A stretch of DNA of 64,000 bases, taken from the NCBI RefSeq assembly GCF_034119845.1, contig NZ_CP139420.1:1900001-1964000 (forward strand). Direction: 5' to 3'. This document shows positions 27,384 through 36,861 of this stretch, piece after piece (positions within the stretch are counted from its first letter, which is position 1; the number at the start of each line of letters is the position of its first letter). This DNA comes from Flavobacterium sp. NG2. GTDB lineage: Bacteria > Bacteroidota > Bacteroidia > Flavobacteriales > Flavobacteriaceae. Under the pieces are notes generated by a model. That model was given only the letters and a program-made list of their open reading frames with translations, was not told where the DNA came from and did not search any database. The position numbers were made by a program, and so were the translations under genes.

Positions 27384-28634
27384 ATGATAGCAAAAGAACC
27401 TATTGATAGCGTTTGTGTAATTATTGGCGCCAGTCATGCGGGAGTCAACTGTGCTACGGCTTTGCGTCGCGAAGGTTGGGAAGGGCAAATCATCCTTTTT
27501 GATGCCGACCCTGTGATGCCGTACCACAAACCGCCTTTGTCTAAAGCCTATTTGACTAGTGATGACGGAATCGATAAAAACCTACTCAAGTCTGTAGAAA
27601 GTTATGAAAAGGAGAATATTCGCCTTTGTCTTGGCGTTTGGGTAAGTGCCATAAATCCTGAAAATCAAACCATCACTTTGGCCGATGGTAGTACACAAGC
27701 CTATGACAAATTGGTTCTTGCTACGGGCGCTCGTCCTATCATTCCTGTCATTCCGGGATTAGATACCGCTACGAATGTTTTTCCGTTGCGTACGGCTCAA
27801 AATGTTACGGATATTCGCCATTTTATGCAAAACCAAACGCAAAAAAGAGTCGTAGTTATCGGTGGTGGTTATATTGGACTTGAAACGGCTGCTTCTCTTA
27901 AAAAGTTGGGTGCTGATGTCGTGGTTTTAGAACGAGAAACACGTATTCTGGCTCGGGTTACTGCACCTGAAATGTCCACTTTTTTTCATGATTTGCACCA
28001 TAGTCATGGGGTTGAAGTTTTGACGAACAAAAATGTAACGGCAATCGAAAATAACGGTGAGAGCAATTCGGTTATTTGTGCCGATGGTTCTCGCTATGTT
28101 GCAGATATGATTATAGTGGGAGTAGGGATTTTTGTCAATAAAGAATTGGCCGAGAAAGCCCAACTGAAGATAGAAAACGGTATTGTAGTCGATGAAACCT
28201 CTCAAACCAGTCAGGCTAATGTTTATGCTATAGGCGATTGTACCTATCATTTTAACCCACATTACAACCGATACATCCGACTAGAATCGGTGCAAAATGC
28301 GGTAGATCAGTCCAAAGTAGCTGCAGCGGCCATTTGTGGCAAACAACCCGTTTACGACAGCATTCCTTGGTTTTGGTCGGATCAATACGATGTCAAATTG
28401 CAAATGGTGGGCTTGTCACAAGGCTATAACCAAATTGTAATCCGCAATGAAGAAAACCCGAATAGCTTTTCGGTTTGGTACTTTCAGGACGAACACTTAT
28501 TGTCTGTAGATGCGGTCAATAATGCCAAGGCCTATGTCATGGGTACAAAGGCTCTCAAAGACCGTAAACTTATCGATAAAGAAAAATTAAAAGACATTTC
28601 TCTTCCGCTAAAACTGGAAAATATTCTAGTCTAA
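27384..28634 (+). CDS. Ferredoxin reductase (FAD/NAD(P)-dependent)
   Basis: 416 residues with two Rossmann motifs: GASHAGVNCATALR for FAD and GGGYIGLETA for NAD(P)H. An ATG motif (LVLATGARP) and the later VYAIGDC segment complete the reductase pattern. It belongs to the putidaredoxin-reductase type, which passes electrons from NAD(P)H to ferredoxin. It is the last gene of the P450 operon, and a terminator follows 20 bases after its stop. It completes a self-sufficient class I P450 chain. Confidence 0.9.
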   Translation: MIAKEPIDSVCVIIGASHAGVNCATALRREGWEGQIILFDADPVMPYHKPPLSKAYLTSDDGIDKNLLKSVESYEKENIRLCLGVWVSAINPENQTITLADGSTQAYDKLVLATGARPIIPVIPGLDTATNVFPLRTAQNVTDIRHFMQNQTQKRVVVIGGGYIGLETAASLKKLGADVVVLERETRILARVTAPEMSTFFHDLHHSHGVEVLTNKNVTAIENNGESNSVICADGSRYVADMIIVGVGIFVNKELAEKAQLKIENGIVVDETSQTSQANVYAIGDCTYHFNPHYNRYIRLESVQNAVDQSKVAAAAICGKQPVYDSIPWFWSDQYDVKLQMVGLSQGYNQIVIRNEENPNSFSVWYFQDEHLLSVDAVNNAKAYVMGTKALKDRKLIDKEKLKDISLPLKLENILV

Positions 28635-28653
28635 GCAAGAAATAAAACACAGC

Positions 28654-28695
28654 AGAAACCCATTTTGAATGCCTCAAAGTGGGTTTCTTTTTTTG
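28654..28695 (+). terminator. Terminator of the P450 operon
   Basis: AGAAACCCA / TGGGTTTCT stem (28654-28662, 28680-28688), extended inward by TTTGA/TCAAA pairing with one mismatch, then a run of T. Confidence 0.85.
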
Positions 28696-28745
28696 GAGTA
28701 GGTACTATAGGATTGAATGATGCATCCACCTGCTGTCCGCTATAT

Positions 28746-28776
28746 CTTGTGGCGGCATAACGCCCGCCGCCACAAG
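28746..28776. repeat. GC-rich hairpin of a dispersed extragenic element
   Basis: 11-bp perfect stem CTTGTGGCGGC / GCCGCCACAAG within a block (28720-28796) whose reverse complement contains GGTAGCGGCATCC. Such elements are scattered in Flavobacterium genomes. Following sequence to 28910 has repeated AATCTGTG units. Confidence 0.55.
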
Positions 28777-28795
28777 GATGCCGCTACCATCAGGA

Positions 28796-29132
28796 CTATT
28801 CATTAAGATTTTTTTAAATAAGGATGATTTTTTTTTACGTAGATTAGGCAGATTTTATGTTATAAAAACTATTAAAAGAATCTGTGTAAATCTGTGTAAT
28901 CTGTGTTTGTTTAAGTATGCCTGTCGGTAGGTCTGTGTTCCAATGTGTAATATAGGTTAAAACCACACTTTATTCATTATTAGGTATTTAAAAAGGATTT
29001 GTTCAGTTTTTATAGGGGCAAATAGGAGTATTCCCTTGCAGTATTAACCATATGTGATAGTAGTTGTGATTTTTGTGATACCGTTTGGAAATTGGAGTAT
29101 GTAATTTTGTTATAAACCAAAAACCATATAAA
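28796..29132 (+). promoter_or_regulatory. Leader of the beta-helix gene with TGTGAT repeats
   Basis: Three TGTGAT copies start at 29053, 29065 and 29074, 54-80 bases before the start codon. They may be regulator sites. The rest of this stretch is AT-rich, with AATCTGTG-type dispersed repeats near 28865-28905 and no gene. Confidence 0.35.
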
Positions 29133-31265
29133 ATGAATAAACCATTACTCTTTTTTTTATCCTTAGTTTTTCTGTTGCCCACTTTTCTCATGGCGCAGAC
29201 TATTTACGTTTCCACTACAGGAAATGATTCCAATACGGGTACAATTAACAGTCCTTATAAAACCTTTAGCAAAGCCGTTTCGATGATGTCAGCGGGTAAA
29301 ACCTGTATTATTAGAGGAGGAGTGTACGAAGAGGAATTGCTAATAAACAAAAGCGGAACCTCTGGAAACCCTCTCATTTTTAAGGCAGAGGAAGGAGAGA
29401 AAGTTGCTATTCGTGCTACAAAAAAAGTGGATGGTTGGCAGTTGCATAGCGGTTCGATTTATAAAGCTACTGTTAGCACCGCAATTGAAAGCAGGTATCG
29501 TACGGTCTATTACAACACTGAAATTATGGATTTAGCCCGTTGGCCTAACAATACAGATAACAATCGCTGGACCTTAAACACTATTCCCGTTACTGGCGGT
29601 GATGGTTCTTCATTTACCGTGAGTGCTATTCCAAATATCGACTGGACAGGAGCATTGGTGTATTATCTCGGTGCCCATTCAGGAACGAGTTGGACTCGTA
29701 CCATCACGAGTAATACAACTACGCAAATCAATCATACTGGGGTCGATATTACAAAATGGCCTTTCAACCCGCACAATCCTACTGTTTGGCGAGACTTGCC
29801 AGGAAACAATAGAGGACAATTGTACCTTTTTAATAAATTAGAAGCCTTAGATTATGCCAGAGAATGGTATTTTGACAGCAATACAAATACTCTTTATTTT
29901 CAAACTCCCGACGGAAATATGCCCGCTTCAGGCACTGTCGAAATCGCTACCCGAAAATATGCTGCTCAATTAACAGGACAATATATTAGAGTAGAAGGTC
30001 TGGATTTCTTTGGCGGAAGCATCAAAATTAGTGGTGCTAATAATGAATTTCTGAATAGTAAAGTCATTCATGGCAGTGAAGGACATGATAATTTGAATAA
30101 TACCGGAGCCAGTGTAGGGGAAGCCGCTATCGAAGTTTTGGGAGGGAATACCTTGGTAAAGGGATGTACCATCGATCATAGTGCTGTCAACGGAATCATT
30201 ATTCAAAGCTATTCAGGGGCACATAACACTATTATCGAAGGAAATTATATTAGTAATATTGATTATGTTGGGATTCACGCCACTCCTGTGAGAGCTACGG
30301 CTAATAATGTCAAAATCTGGAAAAATACTGTTTGGAATGCGGGTCGTGATGGGCTGTATGTAAATGGACTGAATTGTGAAACGTCTTATAATGATGTTTC
30401 TCGTGCCGAATTGATTAACAGTGATTCGGGGGTGTTTTATACCGTTGGGAATACCGAATTAAAAGGAAGTGTCATTCATCACAATTGGTTTCATGATTCG
30501 GCTTCTCCCTCTTATTCCTCTGCTAAGGCTGCAGGAATATATTTAGACAATGACAGCAAAGGCTATTTGGTGCATCACAATGTAATTTGGAATGTTTCAT
30601 GGTCAGGATTTCAGGTGAATTGGGCCAATTGGAATATTGATTTTTTTAACAATACGATATGGAATGCTGGCGGTGCGATGGATTCTTGGGTTAATGGTAG
30701 GGAACAAAAAGACAATCGCATTTACAATAATTTTGCCTCTACTGGGGATTGGTTCAGAGGAATTGGGTTTGATATACAAAACAATAGTATTACCGCAACG
30801 TCTCCTTTTGAAGATGCAGCCAATCTAAATTTTATGCCAAAATCAGGAACAGCTCTCATTGATAGCGGACGGATTATAGCAGGTTTTGCAAATCCGTACA
30901 AAGGCAACGCACCCGATATTGGAGCCTATGAACGCGGAGGGACAGCCTGGACTGCAGGTGTAAACGCCATTGAAGATACAGGACAACCGCTTAGCGTGAA
31001 TGATTTTTTGAACAAAAAAATGACTCTTGTAATTTTCCCCAATCCAGCGACCGAGGAACTATCTATTTCTTTTAAAAATCCACTGCCTTCAAGGAATCTT
31101 AGCATCAAAATTTACAATATGCTGGGAAGTTTGGTGCAAACCCATTATGGGAAAGCAAGCTCAGAAAGCATCAGTATTCCAGTTCAAAACCTGGCTAAAG
31201 GCAATTATCTGGTAAAAGTGGTTTCAAATAACAATACGTACAACGGGAAGTTTATTAAAAAATAA
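29133..31265 (+). CDS. Exported right-handed beta-helix protein with type IX secretion domain
   Basis: 710 residues from the ATG at 29133, chosen because it begins a clear signal peptide (MNKPLLFFLSLVFLLPTFLMAQ). A DUF1565-like start (TIYVSTTGNDSNTGTINSPY) leads into a long parallel beta-helix, with repeated N-[HNY]-[IVW] turns (about residues 280-560). The C-terminal 80 residues (FPNPATEELSIS to GKFIKK) are a type IX sorting domain, so it is surface-bound or released. Beta-helix proteins of this kind include polysaccharide lyases and hydrolases; no catalytic motif is clear. It is followed by a terminator. Its substrate is unknown. Confidence 0.75.
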   Translation: MNKPLLFFLSLVFLLPTFLMAQTIYVSTTGNDSNTGTINSPYKTFSKAVSMMSAGKTCIIRGGVYEEELLINKSGTSGNPLIFKAEEGEKVAIRATKKVDGWQLHSGSIYKATVSTAIESRYRTVYYNTEIMDLARWPNNTDNNRWTLNTIPVTGGDGSSFTVSAIPNIDWTGALVYYLGAHSGTSWTRTITSNTTTQINHTGVDITKWPFNPHNPTVWRDLPGNNRGQLYLFNKLEALDYAREWYFDSNTNTLYFQTPDGNMPASGTVEIATRKYAAQLTGQYIRVEGLDFFGGSIKISGANNEFLNSKVIHGSEGHDNLNNTGASVGEAAIEVLGGNTLVKGCTIDHSAVNGIIIQSYSGAHNTIIEGNYISNIDYVGIHATPVRATANNVKIWKNTVWNAGRDGLYVNGLNCETSYNDVSRAELINSDSGVFYTVGNTELKGSVIHHNWFHDSASPSYSSAKAAGIYLDNDSKGYLVHHNVIWNVSWSGFQVNWANWNIDFFNNTIWNAGGAMDSWVNGREQKDNRIYNNFASTGDWFRGIGFDIQNNSITATSPFEDAANLNFMPKSGTALIDSGRIIAGFANPYKGNAPDIGAYERGGTAWTAGVNAIEDTGQPLSVNDFLNKKMTLVIFPNPATEELSISFKNPLPSRNLSIKIYNMLGSLVQTHYGKASSESISIPVQNLAKGNYLVKVVSNNNTYNGKFIKK

Positions 31266-31318
31266 GGGTGTGAAATAGTTTTTTCTTGAAAGAATGAGGC
31301 TGTCCGAAAACAAAAATA

Positions 31319-31365
31319 AACCTCGTTTATCCCGAAGTTTCGGGAGTTTAAACGAGGTTGTTTTT
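31319..31365 (+). terminator. Terminator of the beta-helix gene
   Basis: Nested stems AACCTCGTTTA / TAAACGAGGTT and CCCGAA / TTCGGG, followed by six T residues. Confidence 0.85.
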
Positions 31366-31427
31366 TATGCTTACTTTTAGAATTTTTTAATGGGGTTAGG
31401 CAACGGTTAGGTGTATATGCAAAAGTA

Positions 31428-31831
31428 CTAATTACGCACAATCCAATTTTCAATTTTAATATCCTTCAACCTTTCAAAATCTTTGGTGTTTTCAGTTACT
31501 AAAATTAATTTATTTTCAATTGCTGTTACACCAATTAATAAGTCGAATTCGTCATTTTGAGGTTTCCCAAGTTTGTTCAAACGAACCTTTTCTTCAGCGT
31601 ATTTTTTGATTGAACCGAAAATTGGAATTATTACAATACCTTTTAAAAAAAGATCAACAGCTTTATGTGATTTAGTTTTGTCAGCACTATTTTCTGCACC
31701 GAATCTTAATTCTAATACTGTTATTTCAGAAATGTAACAGTTTTCAAGACCTTTTGATTTAAGTATTTTATCTACTTCAAACTTTCCACGTAAAAAATGA
31801 ATGCAGATGTTCGTATCGAGTAAATCTTCAT
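31428..31831 (-). pseudogene. VapC-like PIN-domain toxin with a frameshift at its start
   Basis: A 133-codon open stretch on the minus strand encodes a full PIN domain, with LLDTNICIHFLRG, VLELRFGAE, NDEFDLLIGVTA and LVTENTKDFE, but no start codon is in its frame. The ATG that overlaps the antitoxin stop (TAATG, 31831-31829) is one base out of frame: ATGAAGATTTACTCGAT would encode MKILLDTN with one more T. This looks like a recent single-base deletion, or a sequencing error. PIN toxins are RNases, and the acidic residues (D in LDTN, E in VLELRFG, D in FDLLIG) are intact. Confidence 0.75.
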
Positions 31832-32070
31832 TAGAATTTAATTTCTTTATTTCTAAATTTTCTACTTGATTTTATCTCGGCATTTATTTCGTCAGATGTT
31901 TTTTCACTCGAAAATGCACCAAAAGATTTGTAAAAGTTGTTTTCTTTACTTTTAGTTTCCGCTTTTAATGATTTCGTCAACTTTTCAATTAGTTCAAGTT
32001 TGCTCATTGAGTTTAAGCTCTCGAATAATTCGAAATAATTTTCTATAATTTTTTTGTCAGTAAAAGTCAT
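31831..32070 (-). CDS. VapB-like antitoxin
   Basis: 79 residues. The N-terminal part is helical, with the LELIEKLTKSLK DNA-binding or dimer segment; the C-terminal half (SFGAFSSEKTSDEINAEIKSSRKFRNKEIKF) is the disordered toxin-binding tail seen in flavobacterial VapB-type proteins. Its stop overlaps the toxin ATG by one base (TAATG), the usual coupling. Since the toxin is frameshifted, the antitoxin may be orphaned. Confidence 0.75.
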   Translation of the reverse strand: MTFTDKKIIENYFELFESLNSMSKLELIEKLTKSLKAETKSKENNFYKSFGAFSSEKTSDEINAEIKSSRKFRNKEIKF

Positions 32071-32558
32071 TTTGGTGTTGTTTTATTCAAAGATATGATT
32101 TTTTCTGTTTTCTGTCACCAACGTCATTATGTGAAAAAACTAACATTTATTTCAATGAAATGTAAGTGAGTAATTTATTATTGGTAAGAAAAGTTGTTTG
32201 TTTAAATATGCGAAATATCACCTTTTTGCTAGTGAGAGCGTCACGCTCGTACCCGTTCCAATTGTTACGTACTTGGTTATATGTTTTTCTTTGTGTGCAC
32301 GAGTGTGGCGTTTCCGCTAGACATGGGGGAGTTTTTATTATTTATTTTTTTTAGAACCCTGCTAGAGTTCAAAACTCTAGCAGGGTTGAAATAGAAAAAA
32401 CTACGACCATTTTACTGATTGTAGTTTCTTGTTTTATACAGTTTGCGGGAGCTAACGTGACGCTCTCGCCAGCCTAGGGGATTTCTCCTTCGTCGAAATG
32501 ATACAAAAAAATGCTTAACTTAATGACATTGCGCTGCCGCCAGCTTGGGGTAGTTATT
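32071..32558. other. Intergenic region between the antitoxin and helicase genes
   Basis: No gene seen. It holds GAGCGTCACGCTC-type sequence near 32226 and again, inverted, near 32455, plus the perfect hairpin at 32355-32387. Confidence 0.5.
32355..32387. repeat. Perfect 15-bp hairpin
   Basis: Stem AACCCTGCTAGAGTT / AACTCTAGCAGGGTT with loop CAA. It lacks a T-run on either strand, so it is more likely a repeat or RNA-processing element than a simple terminator, though it lies just after the helicase gene. Confidence 0.65.
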
Positions 32559-34901
32559 TTATATATATCGTTGGATTAACTTTAAATTGTCTGGATTAAT
32601 AATAAATTCATTAATACTTTCCTTAAAGATAATTTCAGTTTCATCGATTCTTTCAATATGTTCAATTAATTCCTCGATTTCGTCAAAGCTAAAGCCATAT
32701 TTGATTAACCATATTTCAGTATCATTATTTGTACCGTATTTGATATAATTACTTAATACTTTAGCTCTTATATCATTAGTCTTTTGGTAATAAAGTAAAA
32801 AAGAACTTGAAACAGGGTCTTTTATTGATAATGAAAGTACTTTATCGATATAGTCATAAGTATCATAAATTACTTTGTCAAAGTCAATATCTGTAATACT
32901 AGTACTTTGCGAAAAAAGAGGAACTGCTCTTTTAAAAGATTTATTAGGCAAAGATTCGGCAATACAAGAGAATCTTACTTTTTTCTTTGATAATAATAGT
33001 CTAAATTCTTTTGGAGTTATTTCTTTTCTTATTAATTGTCTTCTAAGTTTTCTTCTAAAATCTTTTTCAGAAAGAAATGCATATCTTAATGATATAATTT
33101 CGGCAAAAGATTTACCTTGAATTTGCCATAGTAGGATTGGAATTGAAGTACTTAAAACATTTTTTTCACCATCTGCTAAGTCTGACCGTCTCAAGTGCGC
33201 TTTGTAGATGTTTTCAAATGCTTGCTTTATTTTTTTTCGATGAATAATTTCTAATGCATAATACTCTTTTACTGTTAATGGTTGTAGCTGTTTATTTAAA
33301 AAATTATCTAAAATAAAAGTTATTTCATCATCAAGATTTGCATTTGTTATTCGTTCAATTTGTCTTTCTGTAAGTTGTAAATCGGCATTAAAAGTATCGT
33401 TTTTAATGGCTTCAACAATATCAATAAAATCTTCATTATTCGGATCTGTTTCATTATCTAAATTTGAGGTTATTGATAAGGAAGACTCTTTATTTAATCT
33501 TTCGATAAAAAGTTTCTTGTTTTTTTTCTCAATTATTACATATCCATAGTCAAAAAAATCATCTTCTATTGTCGTTCTTCCAGCTCTACCAATAAGATTT
33601 TTTAAATTAAGTGTTTTTTGGTCTTCATTACCTATGAAACTAAAATTATTAATCCACACAATATCAAAAGGCATATTGATTCCTTGAATTAATGTTGATG
33701 TTGAAAAACAAATTTTTGCATGATGACCATTTACAAATTCTTCAATTATTAACCTAGCATTTAATGGGATAGAGCCGTGATGTATTACAATACCTCTTTT
33801 CATTAAAAAAATTAAGATTGAATTCTTATCTCTGTCATTTTTTGTTCCTAGAAATTCCTCTAGTTTATTTATGTAATGTAAACTGCTTTCATCTGTAATT
33901 TCAGGACATAACTCTATATAATCAGAAAAAATTTCAAGAAAACTTCCATCATAAATTTTAGATTTGGATATATAAATTAAGGCAGTTCCATTATTAAGAA
34001 TTACATCTTTTACTATGTTTCCATCAATGTTTAAACCTTTTATTTTATCATCAAATGGAGAAAAATATTTAAATTTTTCTTCTGAATGTTCAATATATAT
34101 TTTACCAACCGTCTTTTGATTATATGTCTCAGAATCTATATTATTAATGATGTTGTGTTTTTTAAACTGAGCATCTGGATTTAGTACAAAAGGATGAGTA
34201 AAAACTTTTTTTATATTATTTAATTTTTTATCAATTCTTCTTACCAAAGAGTCAAATTTCATTCCTCGAATACCTTCTTCTGAGATTTGTGCTTCATCTA
34301 ATAGTATAAGTTCTAAATTAAGTTTGTCAACATTTTTAAAAATTTCTTCACCTCTTTCGGGGGTTATGATGTAGATCCTATTTTTTGTTCTTTTTGTGTT
34401 TACTATTTCAATAAATTGTAGAACTAGTGTTTCATTTGAAACTAATTTTTTGACTTTAATTAGATATTCTGATAGTAAAGCTCTTGATGGTAATATGATA
34501 ATTATATCACCCTTTGTTTCCTTAATCAACTCTTGAAATAGATATGATTTTCCGGCACTAGTTGGTGCAGAAAAAGAGAAGTTTGTATATTTTTTTATTG
34601 AGTTATAAGCATCGGCTTGTACAGGCGTGAAATTGTGACCAGTTTCTTCAATTATAGTTTGAGCATATGCATTATAGATAGCCTCAATAAAAGAGTTAGG
34701 CTCACTTGTTTTGTAAAATAATCCCATCAAAAACATCAATTTGCCTTCATAAGCTTTGAATTGTTCGGGATTATATTTTTTTAAGTACGATAGTGATTCA
34801 AGGTGGCTATTGTCAATAGGTCCATAGTTATGAAAGTCAAAAAAAATTTCTTTGATTAACTCAGAATCAATAGTTTGATTAAAAAGGATTTCGCTTAGCA
34901 T
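32559..34901 (-). CDS. hamB: HamB-like SF2 helicase (Hachiman/AbpAB-type defence)
   Basis: 780 residues. A DEAD/DEAH-type superfamily 2 helicase with Walker A SAPTSAGKSY (Lys118), Walker B DEAQ (Asp202-Glu203) and motif VI-like LIGRAGRTT. The N-terminal 100 residues and long helical C-terminus are as expected for HamB. The upstream gene encodes a DUF1837-like nuclease, and the two overlap by 7 bases. In Hachiman systems the helicase senses aberrant DNA and releases the nuclease HamA. AbpB is a close alternative name for such helicases. It sits inside a polysaccharide locus, suggesting insertion. Confidence 0.8.
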   Translation of the reverse strand: MLSEILFNQTIDSELIKEIFFDFHNYGPIDNSHLESLSYLKKYNPEQFKAYEGKLMFLMGLFYKTSEPNSFIEAIYNAYAQTIIEETGHNFTPVQADAYNSIKKYTNFSFSAPTSAGKSYLFQELIKETKGDIIIILPSRALLSEYLIKVKKLVSNETLVLQFIEIVNTKRTKNRIYIITPERGEEIFKNVDKLNLELILLDEAQISEEGIRGMKFDSLVRRIDKKLNNIKKVFTHPFVLNPDAQFKKHNIINNIDSETYNQKTVGKIYIEHSEEKFKYFSPFDDKIKGLNIDGNIVKDVILNNGTALIYISKSKIYDGSFLEIFSDYIELCPEITDESSLHYINKLEEFLGTKNDRDKNSILIFLMKRGIVIHHGSIPLNARLIIEEFVNGHHAKICFSTSTLIQGINMPFDIVWINNFSFIGNEDQKTLNLKNLIGRAGRTTIEDDFFDYGYVIIEKKNKKLFIERLNKESSLSITSNLDNETDPNNEDFIDIVEAIKNDTFNADLQLTERQIERITNANLDDEITFILDNFLNKQLQPLTVKEYYALEIIHRKKIKQAFENIYKAHLRRSDLADGEKNVLSTSIPILLWQIQGKSFAEIISLRYAFLSEKDFRRKLRRQLIRKEITPKEFRLLLSKKKVRFSCIAESLPNKSFKRAVPLFSQSTSITDIDFDKVIYDTYDYIDKVLSLSIKDPVSSSFLLYYQKTNDIRAKVLSNYIKYGTNNDTEIWLIKYGFSFDEIEELIEHIERIDETEIIFKESINEFIINPDNLKLIQRYI

Positions 34902-35593
34902 AATTCAACAGCAATTAAATAAAGTTCTTTATGCTTAATTATTTCAGCTATAGGCGCAGAGAGTAAAGCATTATTTAAAATTGTAAGTATATTTTCCCCG
35001 TTAAATGAAAATGCTGCAGTATAACCTTTTTCATCCTTGATTATGTTTGCTTTTGTAGTAGAGTCTAGAAAAGGTTCAAGCCATTTAAGCTCTGCATTGT
35101 CTCTATCTCCAATGAATTTTTCAATTTGTTCTAATGCTTTTGCTCTTGGAGTTGAGTCCAAACTGAATTTTGCTTCGCCAAAAACTAAATAATTATTTGT
35201 GCTAATCGTATGAAAATCAAATCCAGGGTTTCCTGTAATCTTTTCCTTTAAAAGTTCTGCTAAGGGAATTCTTTGGTGTAAGTGTTCTATTTCCAAAGCA
35301 AGTTGTGCAGAGTAGGAAACTATAAATTCTCCTATGTCTTCATTTAAAGATGTAGTAATTCCAGCAATTATTTCATTTACTATTTTATCAATTGTTTTTT
35401 CGGCGTTTACCTTAAAAACTTTTTTTGAAATCTCATCTAAGCTATTTATCCAACTAGAATCTGTAATATAAGTTTCAAATTCTTTAACAATAGGTTTGAA
35501 GTCTTTAATTTTGATGTGCAGGCAATTTATATCACAACTTGTAGAAGATGGAAAATGCTTCAAAGTTTTTTTGTCAATTAAGTCTATTTTCAT
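34895..35593 (-). CDS. hamA: HamA-like DUF1837 effector nuclease
   Basis: 232 residues. The DUF1837 signature is seen in GNPGFDFHTISTNNYLVFGE, where Asp126 and Glu140-A-Lys142 form a D...ExK nuclease active site. There is no signal peptide. HamA proteins degrade DNA after activation by HamB during phage infection. Length is similar to known HamA/AbpA proteins. The overlap with the helicase gene supports a two-gene operon. The assignment to Hachiman or AbpAB depends on closer comparison, but the DUF1837-helicase pair is distinctive. Confidence 0.8.
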   Translation of the reverse strand: MKIDLIDKKTLKHFPSSTSCDINCLHIKIKDFKPIVKEFETYITDSSWINSLDEISKKVFKVNAEKTIDKIVNEIIAGITTSLNEDIGEFIVSYSAQLALEIEHLHQRIPLAELLKEKITGNPGFDFHTISTNNYLVFGEAKFSLDSTPRAKALEQIEKFIGDRDNAELKWLEPFLDSTTKANIIKDEKGYTAAFSFNGENILTILNNALLSAPIAEIIKHKELYLIAVELC

Positions 35594-35838
35594 TGTTTAA
35601 TACTACTGTATTTTATAATTACCTCCAACCAGTTTGTAAGTCTGACAAAACCAGACCTATCACCCCAAAATTGGGCGGATAGGTCTGATAGCCGTCAGAT
35701 TTTATTTTTCCCAAACATACAATTTAATCCCCAAAAATACTTACAAGTACTTTTACAGTTATCAACATTTTTCAAAGATAATTCCTTCTTTATTATAAGT
35801 GTTACGGTAAACCACAATACATGAAAATTTATACCAAA

Positions 35839-35990
35839 CGCCTAGCCCCGGTAGCAGTGAAAAGCGAATGCAGGTTGAAAACCATTTTTTTCTTGTGCTG
35901 GTAGAGCGACTGGAAGAAGCTCCTGCCAGTGCTTAGAAAAAAGGGTTGAAACCAAATTCCTTGTAACGGATAACGGGAATAGCTCCTAAA
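35839..35990 (+). repeat. Dispersed Flavobacterium-type extragenic element
   Basis: It begins near CCTAGCCCCGGTAGCAGTG and ends GGGAATAGCTCCTAAA, a pattern I recall as a scattered intergenic element of the genus. A hairpin-like ACCTATC / GATAGGT pair sits upstream at about 35655-35685. No gene is seen in 35594-36039. Confidence 0.5.
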
Positions 35991-36021
35991 AAAAAGAAAA
36001 GCCATGATTACTCACGGCTTT
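35985..36021 (-). terminator. Terminator of the IclR gene (minus strand)
   Basis: AAAGCC / GGCTTT stem with a TGA/TCA extension and one mismatch; on the minus strand it is followed by a T-rich tract. Confidence 0.7.
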
Positions 36022-36039
36022 GGATGGTTGTATTGTTTT

Positions 36040-36810
36040 TTAGCCACCTATTAATTTGTTGATTTCGGCTTGGGTGGTTTTGAGTGCTTTTAGTATTTGT
36101 TCCTCGCTTATTTCTTCGTCCAAGCAGGAGGTAAATACGGAGATGGCCAAAACCGCTTTTAGGTCGGAATCGTCTAGGCCTATGGGAACGGCAAAATCAG
36201 TGATGCCGCTGGTGATTTTACTTTGGGCAAAACGATGTCCGTCCTGTTTTACCTTTTCGATGGATTGTATGAGTTCGTCCTTTTGTTTTTGATTCCACTT
36301 GGTATAATGCACATCGCGGTTGAGGAGGTCGTTCCTTTTGTCTTCGGGAAACATCGATAGGAAAACCCTTCCTGAGGTGGTCAATGTAAGCGGAAAATGA
36401 GTTCCTTCTTCGATGGAAAGCGATACGGCATTGGGGCTGCGGGTTTGTGCAATAATCAACAATTGGTCGTTGTTGATGATGCTCAAATGACAAGATTGAC
36501 GGGTGCTTGCCGATAAATTGTGCATAGGGTAGTGGGCTACGCGCTTTAATTCGTCAAATGGCGTGTGACGATGTGAAAGGCTATACATTTTGAGTGACAA
36601 ACGGTATTTACCTGCATTGGAACTACGGGTGATGTAGCCTCTTTCTTCCAGGCAAACCAGCATACGGTAAATTTCACTAGGGGTTTTTTGGATGCCTTGG
36701 GCAATTTCTGCTTGTGATAACGGAACTCCTTCTTTAGAGAGATATTCTAATATATCAAGACCTTTATCTAAGGCTGGAGCATTGTATTTTGTAGTGTTTT
36801 CTTCCGTCAT
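36040..36810 (-). CDS. IclR-family transcriptional regulator
   Basis: 256 residues. The N-terminal winged helix-turn-helix contains LSQAEIAQGIQKTPSEIYRM. The rest is an IclR effector-binding GAF-like domain with ISSG-type segments (TTSGRVFLSMF, KITSGITDFAVPI). IclR regulators usually repress catabolic operons and release on binding a small acid or sugar derivative. It is divergent from the RhaT-like transporter, with a palindrome in the 115-base gap. This makes it the likely local controller of the CoA-linked catabolic genes. Confidence 0.85.
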   Translation of the reverse strand: MTEENTTKYNAPALDKGLDILEYLSKEGVPLSQAEIAQGIQKTPSEIYRMLVCLEERGYITRSSNAGKYRLSLKMYSLSHRHTPFDELKRVAHYPMHNLSASTRQSCHLSIINNDQLLIIAQTRSPNAVSLSIEEGTHFPLTLTTSGRVFLSMFPEDKRNDLLNRDVHYTKWNQKQKDELIQSIEKVKQDGHRFAQSKITSGITDFAVPIGLDDSDLKAVLAISVFTSCLDEEISEEQILKALKTTQAEINKLIGG

Positions 36811-36861
36811 CTTTTAAAATTTTAAACAAATTTAATAAAACTTAATTTAATTCTTGTGTAT

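Noticed and set aside
31266..31320. Insertion-sequence end near GAGGCTGTCCGAAAAC
   Set aside because: No matching inverted end or transposase fragment could be found nearby; it is better read as the leader of a terminator.
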